From Vitrella brassicaformis (lineage: Eukaryota > Sar > Vitrellaceae), in the NCBI GenBank assembly GCA_001179505.1, contig CDMY01000252.1, positions 17,820 to 81,819 of the forward strand: a stretch of 64,000 nucleotides of DNA, written 5' to 3'. The position numbers and the translations under genes are program-made. The notes below the pieces were generated by a model. The model searched no databases. It was given only the letters and a program-made list of their open reading frames with translations, and was not told where the DNA came from. Within the stretch, counting starts at the first letter, position 1, and each line of letters begins with the position of its first letter. Below, piece after piece: positions 1 to 12,197 of this stretch.

Positions 1-954
1 GGGGGGGTTGGTTGGGTGCATCGATCGGTCGCGGGTGCCATTTTGCCCGCTGCTAGCGCGGCACTTGTGTGTGTATGACACTGACTCCCTCCCTCCCTCC
101 CTCCCTGTTTTTGAACCACAACAATGACTCTACATACCTACCTACTTGCTTGGCTCCTTCACGCCTAGGGGGTGCTAGTTTCTGTGTTTCTGTCTCGGTC
201 TGCAACAGTGGTGGGTGAGGGACGGACCTATGTATGTATGTGGGGGTGGACTGACTCGCAGACACTGGTGGTGCGTGCCAATTCAACACACATACTTACG
301 CTTACGTACCACGCACCGTCTGTCTTATATAAATCAACGCGCACTCACATGGTCGTCTTGTTGCGTACACACACACACACATCGCATACGAGAGGGAGGG
401 AGGGACGGCAAGGGTACCTGAGACACACACAGACACAAGAGAGGAGACACATTGCTGAGCATATCAATCAAAGGGAGCCACACACCACAATGCTTGCTCA
501 CCTCAATTGGATCTTTTCAGCTGCGGACGGCACGGCAGGCACTTATGTGACTGGTGGGCGGCCCTTTGGCCACCGCCTTCTGTCTACGGTAGTGCGACAA
601 ATAGCATATATAGAGCTTCTTCTTCGTTACGAATTCACCCATCCATCCATCCTCACAAAAAACCACACATTCCTACCGACGAGTGCCCACGTCTCCCCCT
701 CTCTCCCTCTCCCTGTCCCTCTCCCTCAGCAAAAGTCACGCCGAAAGATTCGCATCGTGTGTTCGCTTCGCTCGCGGAGCGTCCAACCATATCTACTTAG
801 GCAATTACTGACACGTATGTGTGTGTGTGTAGAAACTCACTCACACCTCCCTCCCTCCCTCCCTCCCTCCCAGCGCCCCATATATCGGAGCACAAGCCAA
901 CACAACACAATACAATAGCCCCCAATACGCCACTACTAAGGTTTTGCACTCGCT
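1..954. other. No gene recognised; low-complexity flank
   Basis: This stretch is made of short CA/GT, CCCT and GGGA runs. The open frames in it are repeat-driven and have no splice-site support. It lies downstream of the minus-strand beta-propeller gene and probably holds its 3' UTR. Confidence 0.6.
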
Positions 955-1456
955 CTACAGGCTGATCGTGTCATTCCCGCCAGCAGCCTCCTCGGCCTCC
1001 AGGAATGACGCCAGTGGCGGCGGCTTGAGGAAGCCCCACCACGGCCGCCGACGCACACGCACAATCCCCGCTATCGTGCCGGTGATGATCTCATCCGGGC
1101 CGATCTCGGTCGCCGCATACGCCGAATTGGTGAACGGGCCTGCAGTAGATGCGATGCGATGCGATGCGACATAGTCACAGACACACACACACACACACAT
1201 GATTGCTGTGGGTGGAATGGAATGGGCTACCAGATCCGATGGGGTGGCTGATGACGTGTTCGCCGGTCTTCCAGTCGAGGGCCTCCAGCGTCCAGACGCC
1301 CTGCAATCACAGACAGATACACACGTGAGCATGAAGACTCTGTCTCTGTCTGGGTCTGTGTCGTGTGCGTTGATATCCTATCCTTGCCTGTAGGGGTGCC
1401 GCCGGCCTGTTTGTGAGCAGCCGCCGCTTGCCAACGCCATACATCAGACCTGCCAA

Positions 1457-1492
<36 letters not shown>

Positions 1493-1694
1493 TGGATTTG
1501 GTGTCTGGGTGGCGCCAGGAAGGTCGGCCGAGCAGACAGACAGACCTGAGGATGCGCTCATGCAGGGGATGCCGTTGGGTATGGAGACGTCCGGGTTGGC
1601 CCACACGGAGCGTATCCTGTTGGTGAACTTGTTGAACTCAAACTGCTCCACACCATAAGGCGCGTCGCCCACCAGCACCGGCCACTGCAGCACA

Positions 1695-1729
<35 letters not shown>

Positions 1730-4301
1730 GCCAGGATGGACGCCATAAGGCCTCGTTGGCTGCACCTGGTTTCTCAGAATGCCGAACAGCACATTGTCTG
1801 CAATAATCGACGGGAAGGGAAAGGACACAGTGAGTGCATGGCATGGGGAGGGAGGGAGTCCTTTCTTTTCTCACTGACCCACCAGGCTCATCGATGACAG
1901 TGGCCGGTTTGCCCAGCAGCAGCGGCCGCCGCTCGCGCAGCCCCGATGTCCTGAATATCTCCCTGACCACCCGGCCCTCGGCCTCAACCACCATGCCCGT
2001 GTTGTTGACGGCCTCGCCCTCACTCTCGGCCAGGAAATTGTATCTGTCGAGGTTTCGGATCGTCGCCCACCTCTGTCGCGTCACCTCGTTGTTGACCACG
2101 GCGAACCGCCAGCCGTTGACAAGGACGGACTGCTCGCTGACGGACGACTCGGCCCAGGGGTCTGTGCAGCATCGGGGGCAGTCACATCACACACACATGG
2201 GTGGCATCGAGAGAGATGGTGGGGTGGGTGGGTGCTTGCAGGTCTTTCCAGGCTCACCGCCAAATGTGACGGGATACTGGTCGCAGATCTTGCCGGTCTC
2301 TGGAGAGAGGGAGAGAGAGAAAGGGGGCAGGGTCAGTCATCATGTGATTGATATGTCTGCGTGCATTGGATGGATTGGTGTGTGTGTGGTGCCGACCGAC
2401 CAGCGTCGAAGACGACGACATGCATGAGCTTTTGCCCGTCAGTAATAACGACATAGCGGCCCACATTCTTGTCGCCCATGATGCTCGGCGTGCTGCCGCT
2501 TCCCTGCAGACACCAACAGCACAGCACAACACAAGACAGCTAATAAATCGTCGCTGTGTGTGGGTGTGTGTGGGTGTGTGGGTGTGTGTGTGGGTGTGTG
2601 GGTGTGTGGGTGGGTGTGTGGGTGTGTGTGTGGTTGTGACCTCTCCGAGTCGCGACAGCTGGTTCCCCGCTGTCGTCTTGTAAGGGGTCTCCCAGGCCAG
2701 CGTGAGCTCCATCGATTTGGGGTCCCACACCACTTTGTGCAGCTTCTTGTTGCTCACCACATAGATGCCGCCGTCCTCGTCAACCTACACACACCACACA
2801 GGCACCCCTTGCAAGAAACAGAAGACGCTCACGGTCCTCTTCCTCGCACCTGTATGTTGTTTGAGACCTCAGTGTCGTCCTCTCCCTCTCCCAGCTGGAG
2901 GTATGCCAGCGTGTTGCGGCCGCCGAACATCCTGGATGGGTCGAAGATGCTGCTCTCCGTCACGCCCACCTTGCCCAGGTTGGTTGCGAAGGCGAGACGG
3001 CCGTCGTATGTCACTGCAGGGATGGACAGACAGATGCACACACATGGGGTGAGCGAGGGATGGGACACTCTGTGTGTGTGTGTGTGGGGGGGGAGGGGTG
3101 TTCGTTGCTATCGCGTCTGTCTCACTTTGTAGAGCGCGGATGACTTCCTTCTTGGATTCGGACCCCTCTGCGAACACATAGGGTTTGGGGTGCCGCTTGA
3201 TGTGGTCGCCCAAGGGCAGCTTGGTCGTGTCGTCCAGGTAGGCCTCGATCCGCAGACCAGTGGCTGTGAAGAACACACCCTGCACACACACCACACCACA
3301 CCACCCCACCACCACCCATGGCTGCATGGCAGTCAGTCAGTCAGTCAGTCGTGTGTGTGCCTGCAGCACATACCTCGTGGGAGAGCAGCGAATAGGCCCC
3401 GTGGAAGACCTGCATGGACCACCAGCACACCACAAGCCTCATTCACGCGTTTCTCCGTGCCGGACAGTGCGTCTCACTCACATCGCCAAAAATGTCCTCG
3501 ACGGGCTTCTCCACAAATCCCGCCAGCCGCATCTCCGGCCCGGTGCGGTCAATCTTGAACCTGCCCCACCAGACAAACAAACAAGGCCAGCCATGCGATG
3601 GGGCAACAGGCAGGCCCAAGCACGGTTGCTGTCTTGTTGGCTCACACAGTGGTCCAGGATGACCCCCAGAGGTACTTGAGGTCCTCGGTATAGAACAGAT
3701 TGATGGGATTCAGCACCTAAACACACACACAGAGGAGAGGAGAGGAGCGCGACGGCCATCCACACCCACACCCGCACCCACACCCACACCCACACCGTCA
3801 TGCCACACGCCACCACTGCCTACCAGGAAGCCTTCGTTGAGGAAGTCATGTTGGAGTTCATCGGCATCGGCCTCCTCCAGTGACCGCAGTGGAGTCGACC
3901 CCTGACTGCAATCACACACAGACACCCGCATTGAGCGTCCTCGAAGACAATTATCTAGATGCTTACGAGTACGGCGTCCTGTGGCTGGTCGGCCACGGTG
4001 AAGCCGCGAGGTACGAGTTGACCTTTCCACAGAGCACCGACGGCAGCTCGCTGCCGTCTGAGCTGCCGTCATAGCAAATCGTCTCCTCCTCCCTCGTCAG
4101 CCTCTCGCTCTCCCGCAGTGCCGTCAGGTAGTCCACCAGGTTCTCCACCAGAAATGGGAGGCTGGCCTGCTGCTCCGATGGCTGCTGCTGGTCGTTCACC
4201 GGCTGGAGGAAGGGGGCGTCCTCCACGGCAGCAGCTGTCAGGCTCAGGAAGGCCAGCGTCATCCCCACGACGCAAAGGCGAGATCTTCTCCGTTTCGGCA
4301 T
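955..4301 (-). CDS. Secreted PQQ-type beta-propeller protein
   Basis: Sixteen exons join in phase: 4301-3967, 3905-3824, 3716-3646, 3560-3482, 3409-3374, 3279-3126, 3013-2850, 2784-2641, 2503-2401, 2299-2258, 2161-1883, 1797-1766, 1684-1546, 1449-1388, 1300-1231 and 1139-955. The start is the ATG before MPKRRRSRLCVVGM, which opens a basic then hydrophobic signal peptide. The body follows the order I know from bacterial PQQ-binding-like beta-propeller proteins: WPTSHRTPYSQGS, then DEDGGIYVVSNKKLHKVVW, GSGSTPSIMGDKNVG and ICDQYPVTFG, ending in a blade around TGTIAGIVRVR. No enzymatic residues were identified and the substrate is unknown. The intron after exon 14 begins with GC. The protein is probably secreted or lumenal. 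Family assignment is by remembered motif order only. Confidence 0.8.
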
Positions 4302-4464
4302 GGCGTTCCCGACAGCCGCTCCTCCGCCAGCCGGCTGACCTCGCTGCAGTGTTTCAGGTGCCCTCCTTGCTTGCTGATCAAGGTGCGAATCACACACGCT
4401 GTTCACCCGTAACGGTTGCACCGGTTTCAGGGAGAACACTAGCACCCGCGCGCAAGCCTGGCTT

Positions 4465-4540
4465 GGAGATCTCCTTTTTTTGTCTTCCGCCTTTCCGGGG
4501 CTTCCGCATCTCAATCTCAGCCGGCCGCAGACACACACGA
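4465..4540 (+). repeat. Shared 5' element, copy 1
   Basis: A stretch of about 75 bases upstream of the possible gene at 4587 closely resembles the stretch just upstream of the aldo-keto reductase start. The best conserved part reads catctcaatctcagcc followed by gcagacacacacg. It may be a duplicated promoter/5' UTR block. Confidence 0.55.
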
Positions 4541-4586
4541 AGATAACCGTGTGCTAGGGTGTACAAAACCTGATCCTTTCGCGAAG

Positions 4587-4797
4587 ATGGGCAGTTCTCA
4601 GTCGTCTGTTACAGTAGAGCGGGAGTTTGTGGAGGAGGACCGGATGCGGACGAAGGAGATGGAGAAAGCGATGGACAAGGTCCCGGAGGCTGTCCGGAAG
4701 CTCAGGCCAGATCCCACGGGATGCTGAGCATCGACAGGCAAGGCACACACAGCACACAGCACACAGCACACCACGACGTGACACACATACCCACGGC

Positions 4798-4837
<40 letters not shown>

Positions 4838-5129
4838 TTGTGTGTGTGTGTGTGCGTCAGATGATGTCGGCGCTCGAGTGTCACGGCACCAAGGTCATCG
4901 CCGCCATGATGGTCCTGAACATGACCAGTCCACACCACTCGCGAGCCCTCGACAGCTGCAGCAGCAGCGGCTGGCCTTCACCCATGCTCGGGGTCGTGGT
5001 CCTCGTCAGCAGCGCACTGTTCATCGAAGGCGTGAGCCTGCTGACGAGGACGAGCAAATGGCCTGTGCGAATGCGGCTGTGCGACATCTGCATGTCATCG
5101 AATACATGCGGTATCATCGCTCTGAGTAG
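4587..5129 (+). CDS. Possible small myristoylated protein
   Basis: An ATG at 4587 opens a frame starting MGSSQSSVTVEREF and running through a charged helix (RMRTKEMEKAMDK) before a stop near 4725. Gly2 and Ser6 fit an N-myristoylation signal. A GT at 4680 and a strong TG-rich acceptor before 4861 are both in phase 0, which would join it to MMSALECHGTKVIAAMM. Downstream the coding frame is unclear: one frame closes at about 5129 and another at 5166. The donor is weak and a frame shift is possible. I do not recognise the family. The upstream element shared with the next gene supports transcription here. Confidence 0.3.
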
Positions 5130-5169
5130 CCGCGCTTATCACTCTGTGCTTCTTCTGCATGTTTGAGCA

Positions 5170-5510
5170 CTCATGATGCTTGTGGCCCTGATGCTCTGCG
5201 GTCTGCCGTGCGTGTGAGTCTTTGTAATGTACATATACATGTACTCACACGTTCATTTGGTCGTATCTATCTGCTCTTCTTCATGTGGTGCGTGTCTGCT
5301 TTCGCAGGTCTGTCCATGATAGTGTTATGTTAGATATATATATATCGTCTTGTATCTCTGAATAACAGCTCTCGTGTCTGTCCGTGATGTTGTTACTGCA
5401 CATGCTGACTTGTCTTGTGTCTCGGAATAGACAGTTTTTTTGAAGAGCCGTCGACGCTTCATGTATTGCATCGCCGGGTAGAGCTCTCGTGAAACTGACC
5501 CCTGCAGATC
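5170..5510. other. Intergenic, no gene seen
   Basis: AT-richer than its surroundings (runs such as tatatatat near 5335). No supported coding exon. It probably contains the end of the previous transcript and the promoter of the aldo-keto reductase. Confidence 0.5.
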
Positions 5511-5565
5511 TCCGTGTTTTGTTTTCGACCTTTCCACATCTCAATCTCAGCCGCAGACACACACG
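5511..5565 (+). repeat. Shared 5' element, copy 2
   Basis: Second copy of the element at 4465-4540, ending about 28 bases before the aldo-keto reductase ATG. The common core is catctcaatctcagccgcag followed by acacacacg. Confidence 0.55.
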
Positions 5566-5592
5566 CGTGACCTCCACGACGCGTTGGCAGCG

Positions 5593-7029
5593 ATGGATCT
5601 GAATATTGAGACGAGGATCCCTCTGCGAGCAGGGAAGACGCAAGGCATGCCCGCGTTCGGCCTTGGCACATGGCGGTCGGAGCCCAACAAAGTGACAGAG
5701 GCGGTGGAATGTGCCCTGAGCAACGGGTACATCCACCTGGACTGCGCGGCCGTCTACAACAACGAGCACGAGGTGGGCGAGGGCATCGCCAGGGCGCTGC
5801 AGGCCGGCAAGATCAACCGAGACAAGCTCTGGGTCACTTCAAAGCTCTGGTGTAAGTGAAGTGGATGGGCAGGCAGGCAGGCAGACACTCTCTTGTGTGA
5901 GAGGTGCAGGCACCAAGTTCCGCCCTGAGGACGTCAAGCCCGCGCTGCAGAGAACCTTGAACGATCTGCGGCTCGACTATGTCGACCAGTACCTGCCCCA
6001 CTGGCCGTGCCCGATGGCGCCCACCGATGTCTACTCGGACCCCATGCCCAAGGACGAGCACGGCGTCATCCGCGTGGCCGATGTGGCGCTGACCGACATG
6101 TGGCGTGCGATGGAGAAGCTGGTCGACGAGGGACTCGTTAAGACACTCGGCATGAGCAACTTCAATATAGAGGTAGGGAGGGGAGGGGAAAGCAGCACAT
6201 GTGCTTTCTTCTGATGGGTGTGTGGGTGGGTGGGTGTGTTGTGCGTGCGATGTTTCAGGAGACCAAGTTGATCTTGGACAACTGTGACATACCCCCGGTG
6301 GTGGACCAGGTCGAGTGCCACCCTCTGTTCCCACAGCACGCTCTCAGAGACTTCCTCAAGGTGCCTGCCACACAACACAACACAACACAACACACACGCG
6401 GCAAGAGACAGATAGGGCACCCACCAGTGGACGGACACGTGTGTGTGTATGCAATGCATGCCTGCGTCTGTCAGTCTGAGAACATCGAGTTGGTGGCCTA
6501 CAGCCCGCTGGGCAACGTCAACACCGACGGCCCGACGGCCCTCACCGACCCACTCATATGCGACCTCGGCAACAAATACAGCAAGTCGCCCGCGCAGGTA
6601 CATACCATTTCATTTGCCCGGGCCGATGCGGGACGGGATCGATGCGTTGCGACTCTCACGGCCTCTGCCGTCCGTGTTGTCTCATCCATCCACCTTGTGT
6701 GTGTAGATATGTCTGCGTTGGAACCTCCAGCGGGGCGTGATTGTCATCCCCAAGAGCGTCACGCCATCACGAGTCGTCGAAAACTCAAAGGTCAGTCAGC
6801 GGCACAACAAACGGACCAGATACACACACGCACCGGACCCCCACCAAAGGCATCTCTCTCTCCGTTTCTCCGTCCGTGTGTGTGTGTGTGTGTGTGTCAG
6901 GTGTTTGACCTTCAGCTCTCAGCTGACGACATGGCGCGCATCAACAACCTGAGCGAGCACGAGGGCAGAGGGCGCCGACAGATCAACCCGGACTTCCGCC
7001 CCGGGGGGGCCAAGGTCTTCAAAGACTGA
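5593..7029 (+). CDS. Aldo-keto reductase (AKR)
   Basis: Six exons: 5593-5851, 5910-6172, 6259-6360, 6475-6597, 6707-6790 and 6901-7029. The product is a full-length AKR of about 319 residues, an NAD(P)H-dependent carbonyl reductase with a TIM-barrel fold. The catalytic tetrad is visible: Asp and Tyr in HLDCAAVYNNE, Lys in WVTSKLW and His in YLPHWP. The NADP-binding end is present as VIVIPKSVTPSRVVENSK. There is no N-terminal targeting peptide, so it is probably cytosolic. The physiological substrate cannot be told from sequence. The start is the only ATG in frame after the upstream stop. Confidence 0.93.
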
Positions 7030-8161
7030 CTGACTGTGACTGACTGCCGCACATGGTCTGTCTGGTGCGGGGGAGAAAGGCGAGGCCTCGTGGACGTTTG
7101 GATGTGTGTGTCTGTGGGTCTGTCTGTCTTCATCTGCGCACGCCACGCCACGCCCTTTTGTAAGTGCGTGTGTGTGTGTGTAAGGGCTGCGAGTGAATGA
7201 GATGACTGAGTGAGTGTACATACAGGCAGCCGTAGGTATGTTTCTGCTCCGCTGCCGTCGCTCGGGAAGTTGTTTCTGGTTGCTTTCAGTGTGGTGCTCC
7301 TGGGAATCGGAAGCCCAGGAACGCCGCGATGATAGCAACCAGGAGGAACTCACTCCCGTCACAGCGGCAGACAGGCAGACATAGAGGAAGCGAAGAGAGA
7401 CGCCCACGTGTTGCGAGAAAGTTTATTGTGAGAAGGTGAGCAAGCCACGTCTGTTTCCAGTCCAGTGTGTGTACGATGCTGCCTGCAATCATCATCTTGC
7501 ACCCTTGTGTGGCTTGCTCGCTCGTGGTACTTCCGTCGTGGTACACGATACAAGTCTCACAAGTGAGGCCACAAATGGCTGTAGGATGACGGAAGACATC
7601 CATCCATCCATCCTTGATGTGTAGTTGCTGAGAGAGGTGCTGCCGTGATGTGACGTGACGGCCTGGTGGTGCCGTGTCAAGTGGTGGAAGTTGTTTCGCG
7701 TCAAGCGGGCGACACGCAAACATCCATTGATTGATTCATCGACCAGTACAAACAAATAAAGTCCTCGCGCACACACGGACACGCAGACACAGCCGAGAGA
7801 GACTAGACAAGAGTGGGATAGCAGGTGGGCAGCTGGGGCAGAGCAGCGAAGACCGGAGGACGGCAGGCCGCCCGAGATAGATGATAAGACAGATAGAGAA
7901 CACACAAGCAAGCAAACCAACACATGAAAGGTTTTGTTTGTGTATGTTAGTTATGTGGCACCGCCCGCCCCCAGCCAGACCTGTACACAGACAGACAGAC
8001 ATCTAAAGCCTTACACACTCCTCCCTTGCCGCTGCCCTGCCCAATACACGCCATGCCCCCACCCACGGCCCCCCATATACACACACCTGTCTACCCATCA
8101 TCTCTACGCACCTGTCCGTCCGTCTCTGTCTCTCTGTCTGTCTTCCGGCGTGTCTGTCTGT
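7030..8161. other. Intergenic between convergent genes
   Basis: Sits between the 3' ends of the aldo-keto reductase (+) and the TMEM41-like gene (-). It contains CA/GA/CCAT microsatellites. Long open frames on the minus strand (7286-7723) lack splice or codon support. Confidence 0.55.
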
Positions 8162-9433
8162 CTACTCCTCTGCCTCTGGTTCGGCGGTGCCACCCTTGGT
8201 GGGCGCCACCGCCCCCCCGTGTCGCTTTTTCTTCTTAAACAGGCCGGTCTTGGTCTCGTACTGCCGCCTGATGAGGTACGGCAGCGGCACACACATGGCT
8301 ATCACGCACAACAGCACCATCTGGGACGCGGGCAGCTTCAGGCCCGCTGAGGGGTCCAGGTTCTTCAGCGAGAGACCCACAGTCACTGACACATCACACA
8401 CACACACACACAGAGGGAAAAGGAATACGGATGGCGCGTCTGATCGAGGAGAGGTCACTGTGGCCGTGTGTCACTCACTCATTCACTCACCCCACATCAT
8501 GTTGTTGGGAATGAGGCCGATGAAGGTGCCGAGTGTGAAGGGTAGGATGCCGATCCCGACGATGGGAGCCGCCATGCTGACGAGGAAGTTGGGGAACACC
8601 GGCAGCACCCGCCCGAACATGACGGCCATCATGTGCCCGTCCCGGACCTCGTGTACGTGCTTCTTGAACTTCTCGATCTTCCCCGAACCCAAATACAGCG
8701 CCACAGGCCGGCCCACGAAATAAAACAGCCCGTAGGCGCACATCGGCCCCACCGTCGACAAGACGCAGCAGAGGGCGAGGGCGGGCCACCACCCGAAGAG
8801 CGCGCCGGCCACCACGGTGATGGCCGTGGTGGTGCCGGGGATCCACAGCGTCAGCACGGCAAAGGTCTGGAAGAAGATGTAGGCCCCCGTCATGAGCGAG
8901 ACCACCCACAGTGGGTGGGTGGTGGCGAACTGCTCGGCGGCCAGCTTGAGGTTCATGACACGCTGCCACTTGGTGAGCCGCTCGTTGCCGAGGTCGAGGG
9001 CGGCGTTGTACAGCTTCTGCCGGTCGGCCGCGGGCACGTCAGACACCTTGGTGAAGACGAAGTAGAAGGCCACGCAGTAGAGGACGGCCAGCAGGATGAT
9101 GATTAGCAGATTCTGCAGGAAGCCCCTGAACTGCTGCTTGCTCGCATCCACCGGCTCCTTCCCCTGCAGACGAGCGCTGCACATGGACATCCACAGGATC
9201 TTTCATCCATCAATCTTGCCGCCATTTTTCTCCCTTATTCGGCTGTGTGCGGACCTGCGTCTCTCTGGCTTGGGGGAGTGTTTCTTGTGCCCCTGTCTGA
9301 TGGCGTCATAGAGGCGGTCGATGAGGTCCGTCTTGTTGCCGCCGCTGGGCAGGCCGTAGTCCCGCAGGTGAAGTTTGAGGTCCGCTATCGTCAGCTTGCT
9401 CAGCGCCTCCCTGTCTGCGTGCAACTCCGCCAT
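8162..9433 (-). CDS. TMEM41/VTT membrane protein with N-terminal SAP domain
   Basis: Three exons: 9433-9255, 9176-8491 and 8385-8162. Residues 10-45 form a SAP motif (LSKLTIADLKLHLRDYGLPS then GGNKTDLIDRL), a helix-extended-helix DNA-binding module. The rest matches the TMEM41A/B branch of VTT (DedA-like) proteins: a first membrane helix (NLLIIILLAVLYCVAFYF), the re-entrant core around IPGTTTAITVVAGALFGWW, GRVLPVFPNFLVSMAAPIVG with its conserved Arg and Pro, and LGTFIGLIPNNMMWG. The tail is basic then acidic. Family members are ER phospholipid scramblases. The SAP head joins in phase over one intron (GT at 9254, CAG before 9176). Start at 9433 is the first ATG. Confidence 0.87.
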
Positions 9434-9709
9434 GGCATCCAACCAGAAACGCCACGCCGCCGCTCACTCAGCGCCCAACTCGATGCACCGCAGAGCAAAA
9501 AATGAAAAGCTTTGAGCGAACGGCGCTCAGAGGCAAGCGCCGCGGCGTACCATACACCACGCCTACACTTCGGAAGACTCTTGGGCAAAAGGCGAGCTTG
9601 AAAAGCTTTTGAAGCTCGCCATTTCGAGAAGCAATCGCGTCGTTTCCCTTTCTGATCCCTATTGGGACGCCGGCGACTCTCGTCTACTGCGCTCATATGC
9701 TACATCGCG
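9434..9709. promoter_or_regulatory. Bidirectional promoter region
   Basis: 276 bases separate the divergent start codons of the TMEM41-like gene and the DCAF4-like gene, so both promoters must lie here or inside the 5' UTRs. No TATA box was recognised. Confidence 0.5.
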
Positions 9710-12197
9710 ATGCCGAAAGGTCTTCCTGGTCTCTACTGGGACGAAGAGAAAAAACGCTACTTCCCCATCGCCCTCAAGCCCAAGAGCCAACCTGCGGCAA
9801 CCACAGCCCCCACAGGTGGCCCTTCATCGCTCGACAAGCCGCCCGATGAAGGCCCTGGCCCGCCACAGCCATTGGTGAACCTCTATGGCGTGCTATCAAG
9901 GCGGCGGAGGGGTCTCGACGGCTTGTCGGCGAGTCGGCAGTACGGCAGCGGTTCGAGCGGCAGCTGGCTGAATTCGCATTACTATGGGTGTGGGGTTTAT
10001 CGGTATCGGTGTGAGGGGTCGTCTGTGTGCGGTGCACCTGGGAGCATTGTGCGGGTGTCCGACAGCGAGACGGCCTGCCCTCGTGTGTGCTTGAGCCATG
10101 GGCCTGCTGTGTACATCTCACGGATCGACGACGCCAAGTAAGACCAAACCATCAGATCAGACACGCTCGTGGATTGACTGACCCAGACGACACCACATCC
10201 ACGTGTATTGTATCCCCTTTTCTTTCTCTCAGGTCGATTCCCCGTGACCAGACGACCTACCTGTCCTGCTATTCTCTTTCGCAAGTCACGTGCCTCCAGT
10301 TCTCGTCCAACTGGCTCGCCATCGGCAGTGTGGGCGACGGCGGCGCCCCGGCCGAGTGCCATCTCATCAACTTCACACACTTCGACTCCCTGCCCTTCCA
10401 CGACTTCGTCAGACAGATGGGACGCATGGAGTTCGGCAACGCCCTCTTTGACCTAGATCTCCAGGTGAGCGAGAAAACACAAGTAGATAAATGGATGGAC
10501 CCCCCGCCTGGTGATGGCCTGTTTGTCGTTCCTGGTCTTGTTGCACGTAGGCCGATGAGAACCGTCTGGTGCTCGGCGGCACTGGTCTGGGCGTGTACGA
10601 CCTCCACGAGTCCCAGCAGGTGTGGCACCCACGGCACAGATACTCAGACGTCCTCCACGTCGCCTCCCTGCCCTCCGACAAAAACACACTCATCACCGCA
10701 CATCGGAGCGGCAATGTCCTGCTGTGGGACACACGCGCATCGCCTGAGCAGCCCCCCGTCTGTCTTGCTGGCGACATGCGGCGAGAGAGGGCGGTGGGTG
10801 CTGGGCGTGGGCGGGTGGAGAGGGGCGGCAACAGGCAACGGCCGATCGTCCCGAGGACGCGCCTCGACAACCGGTGAGGAAGGAACACACAACACAAGCA
10901 AATTGGTCTTGACAATGAGCAAACAATCGTTTCTGTCACGGATGCGTGTGTGACAGGTTCGCTGTGCTGGGCCCCTCTGTCAGCTGTGGTCACTCGCGGG
11001 GCGGCTCAGCCTCCGTCCTGTCTTCCTCGCCCACCGCCGCCTCATGTGTGCAGCCCCTTAAGACCCTCCCACACATCTTCATCGTCTCACACGTCGACGG
11101 CCGGATCGCCATGCGCGACATGCGCTTCTGCCGCAGGGGCGATAGGAGCGACGCCGGTGCTGTCACGCTGTTCACGAGCCGAGATCGAGGCCCCTCATCG
11201 CCGCACAAGCGTGGTCACAAAGAGACGGCCGGGCGGCAGAGGGGTCGGCGGGCTGCCAAGTGGCAGAAACGGTCCAAGCCGGCCCCTCTGGCGGGGCGAG
11301 GGGATGAGAGCGACACCTCCTCAGATGAAGACGGCAATGCCGAAGACGAGATGAGCGACCACCCACCCACACGTACCAACAGGCGACCATCCCCCTCTCC
11401 CTCACTGTCGCCCATTCCCTCCCCCTCCCCCTCCCCGGCCTCTCTGCCGAGCTTTCGCACATATTGTGGCAACACGAACACTGGCGAATTCCGCAAGTTC
11501 ACTCTCGACGCGCAGGAGCGCCTGCTCGTCTTCCCCGGATCTGACGGCGTCGTCCGGCTGTGGAGCGTCTCACACGGCGGGCACCCGGTCCGAGAGCTGC
11601 CCACATACACCAGCGCACCGACGTCGCGCAGCCTTGCGCAGCGAGCGTGGCAGGGGAGTGGAGGGGCGCGGAGCGACGGCGTCGACCGGTTTCTGTGCGG
11701 CAGTGTGGCCTCCCTGGACTCGTTGAGGCAATTTGTGTCTCGTCGCAAGGGCGGCAAAGGAGACGAGGAGCCAGATGAGGGGAGTGTGAGTGGTCGGGCG
11801 GCTCGGTTAGAGCTGCGGCGGGCTGGCCGGCCTGACGGGGAGGGCGAGAGACGGAGGAGGCTGGCGGCGGCACAGACGCGGGGAGGCTCGGATGAGCCCG
11901 AATCTTACTGCATCACCGTGCCAGGTACAAAAGACGAGAAAAGAAAGAGGACGAAGCGACACAAGCCGCATCATATCCCCCTTCCTTCTGCATGTTGTGT
12001 GTGTGACAGCATCCCAGTCTGAGGCCTTCACAGTGAGCAGGCCCGGCCAGCCGTGTGTGCCAATGGAGAGCGTTGCCGGCCGCGTCCCGTCGTTCCGTGA
12101 GGTGTTGCGGAGTTTAACTGTGCGGTCTGCGCGTCGCGGTGTGTCGTCGTTCGTGACCTTCAGTCATGAGGGCGTGTGTCATGTCAGCCAGCCCTAG
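9710..12197 (+). CDS. WD40 protein, DCAF4 (WDR21)-like
   Basis: Five exons: 9710-10137, 10233-10464, 10551-10873, 10957-11924 and 12010-12197. The N-terminus MPKGLPGLYWDEEKKRYFPI is the hallmark opening of DCAF4/WDR21. WD-type blades follow, for example HRSGNVLLWDTRAS, IFIVSHVDGRIAMRDMR, ERLLVFPGSDGVVRLWSVS and RRGVSSFVTFSHEGVCHVS. Family members are substrate receptors for the CUL4-DDB1 ubiquitin ligase. A long low-complexity insert rich in Arg, Ser, Pro and Asp interrupts the propeller between about 11180 and 11460. The exon phases are consistent throughout. Assignment rests on the N-terminal motif plus blade order. Confidence 0.75.

Noticed and set aside
172-918. Long plus-strand open frame in the first kilobase
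   Set aside because: It is built from CA, CCCT and ACAC repeats, has no splice signals and no recognisable motif.
7286-7723. Minus-strand open frame with hydrophobic end
   Set aside because: Lies in the 3' flank between convergent genes and lacks splice borders or conserved motifs.
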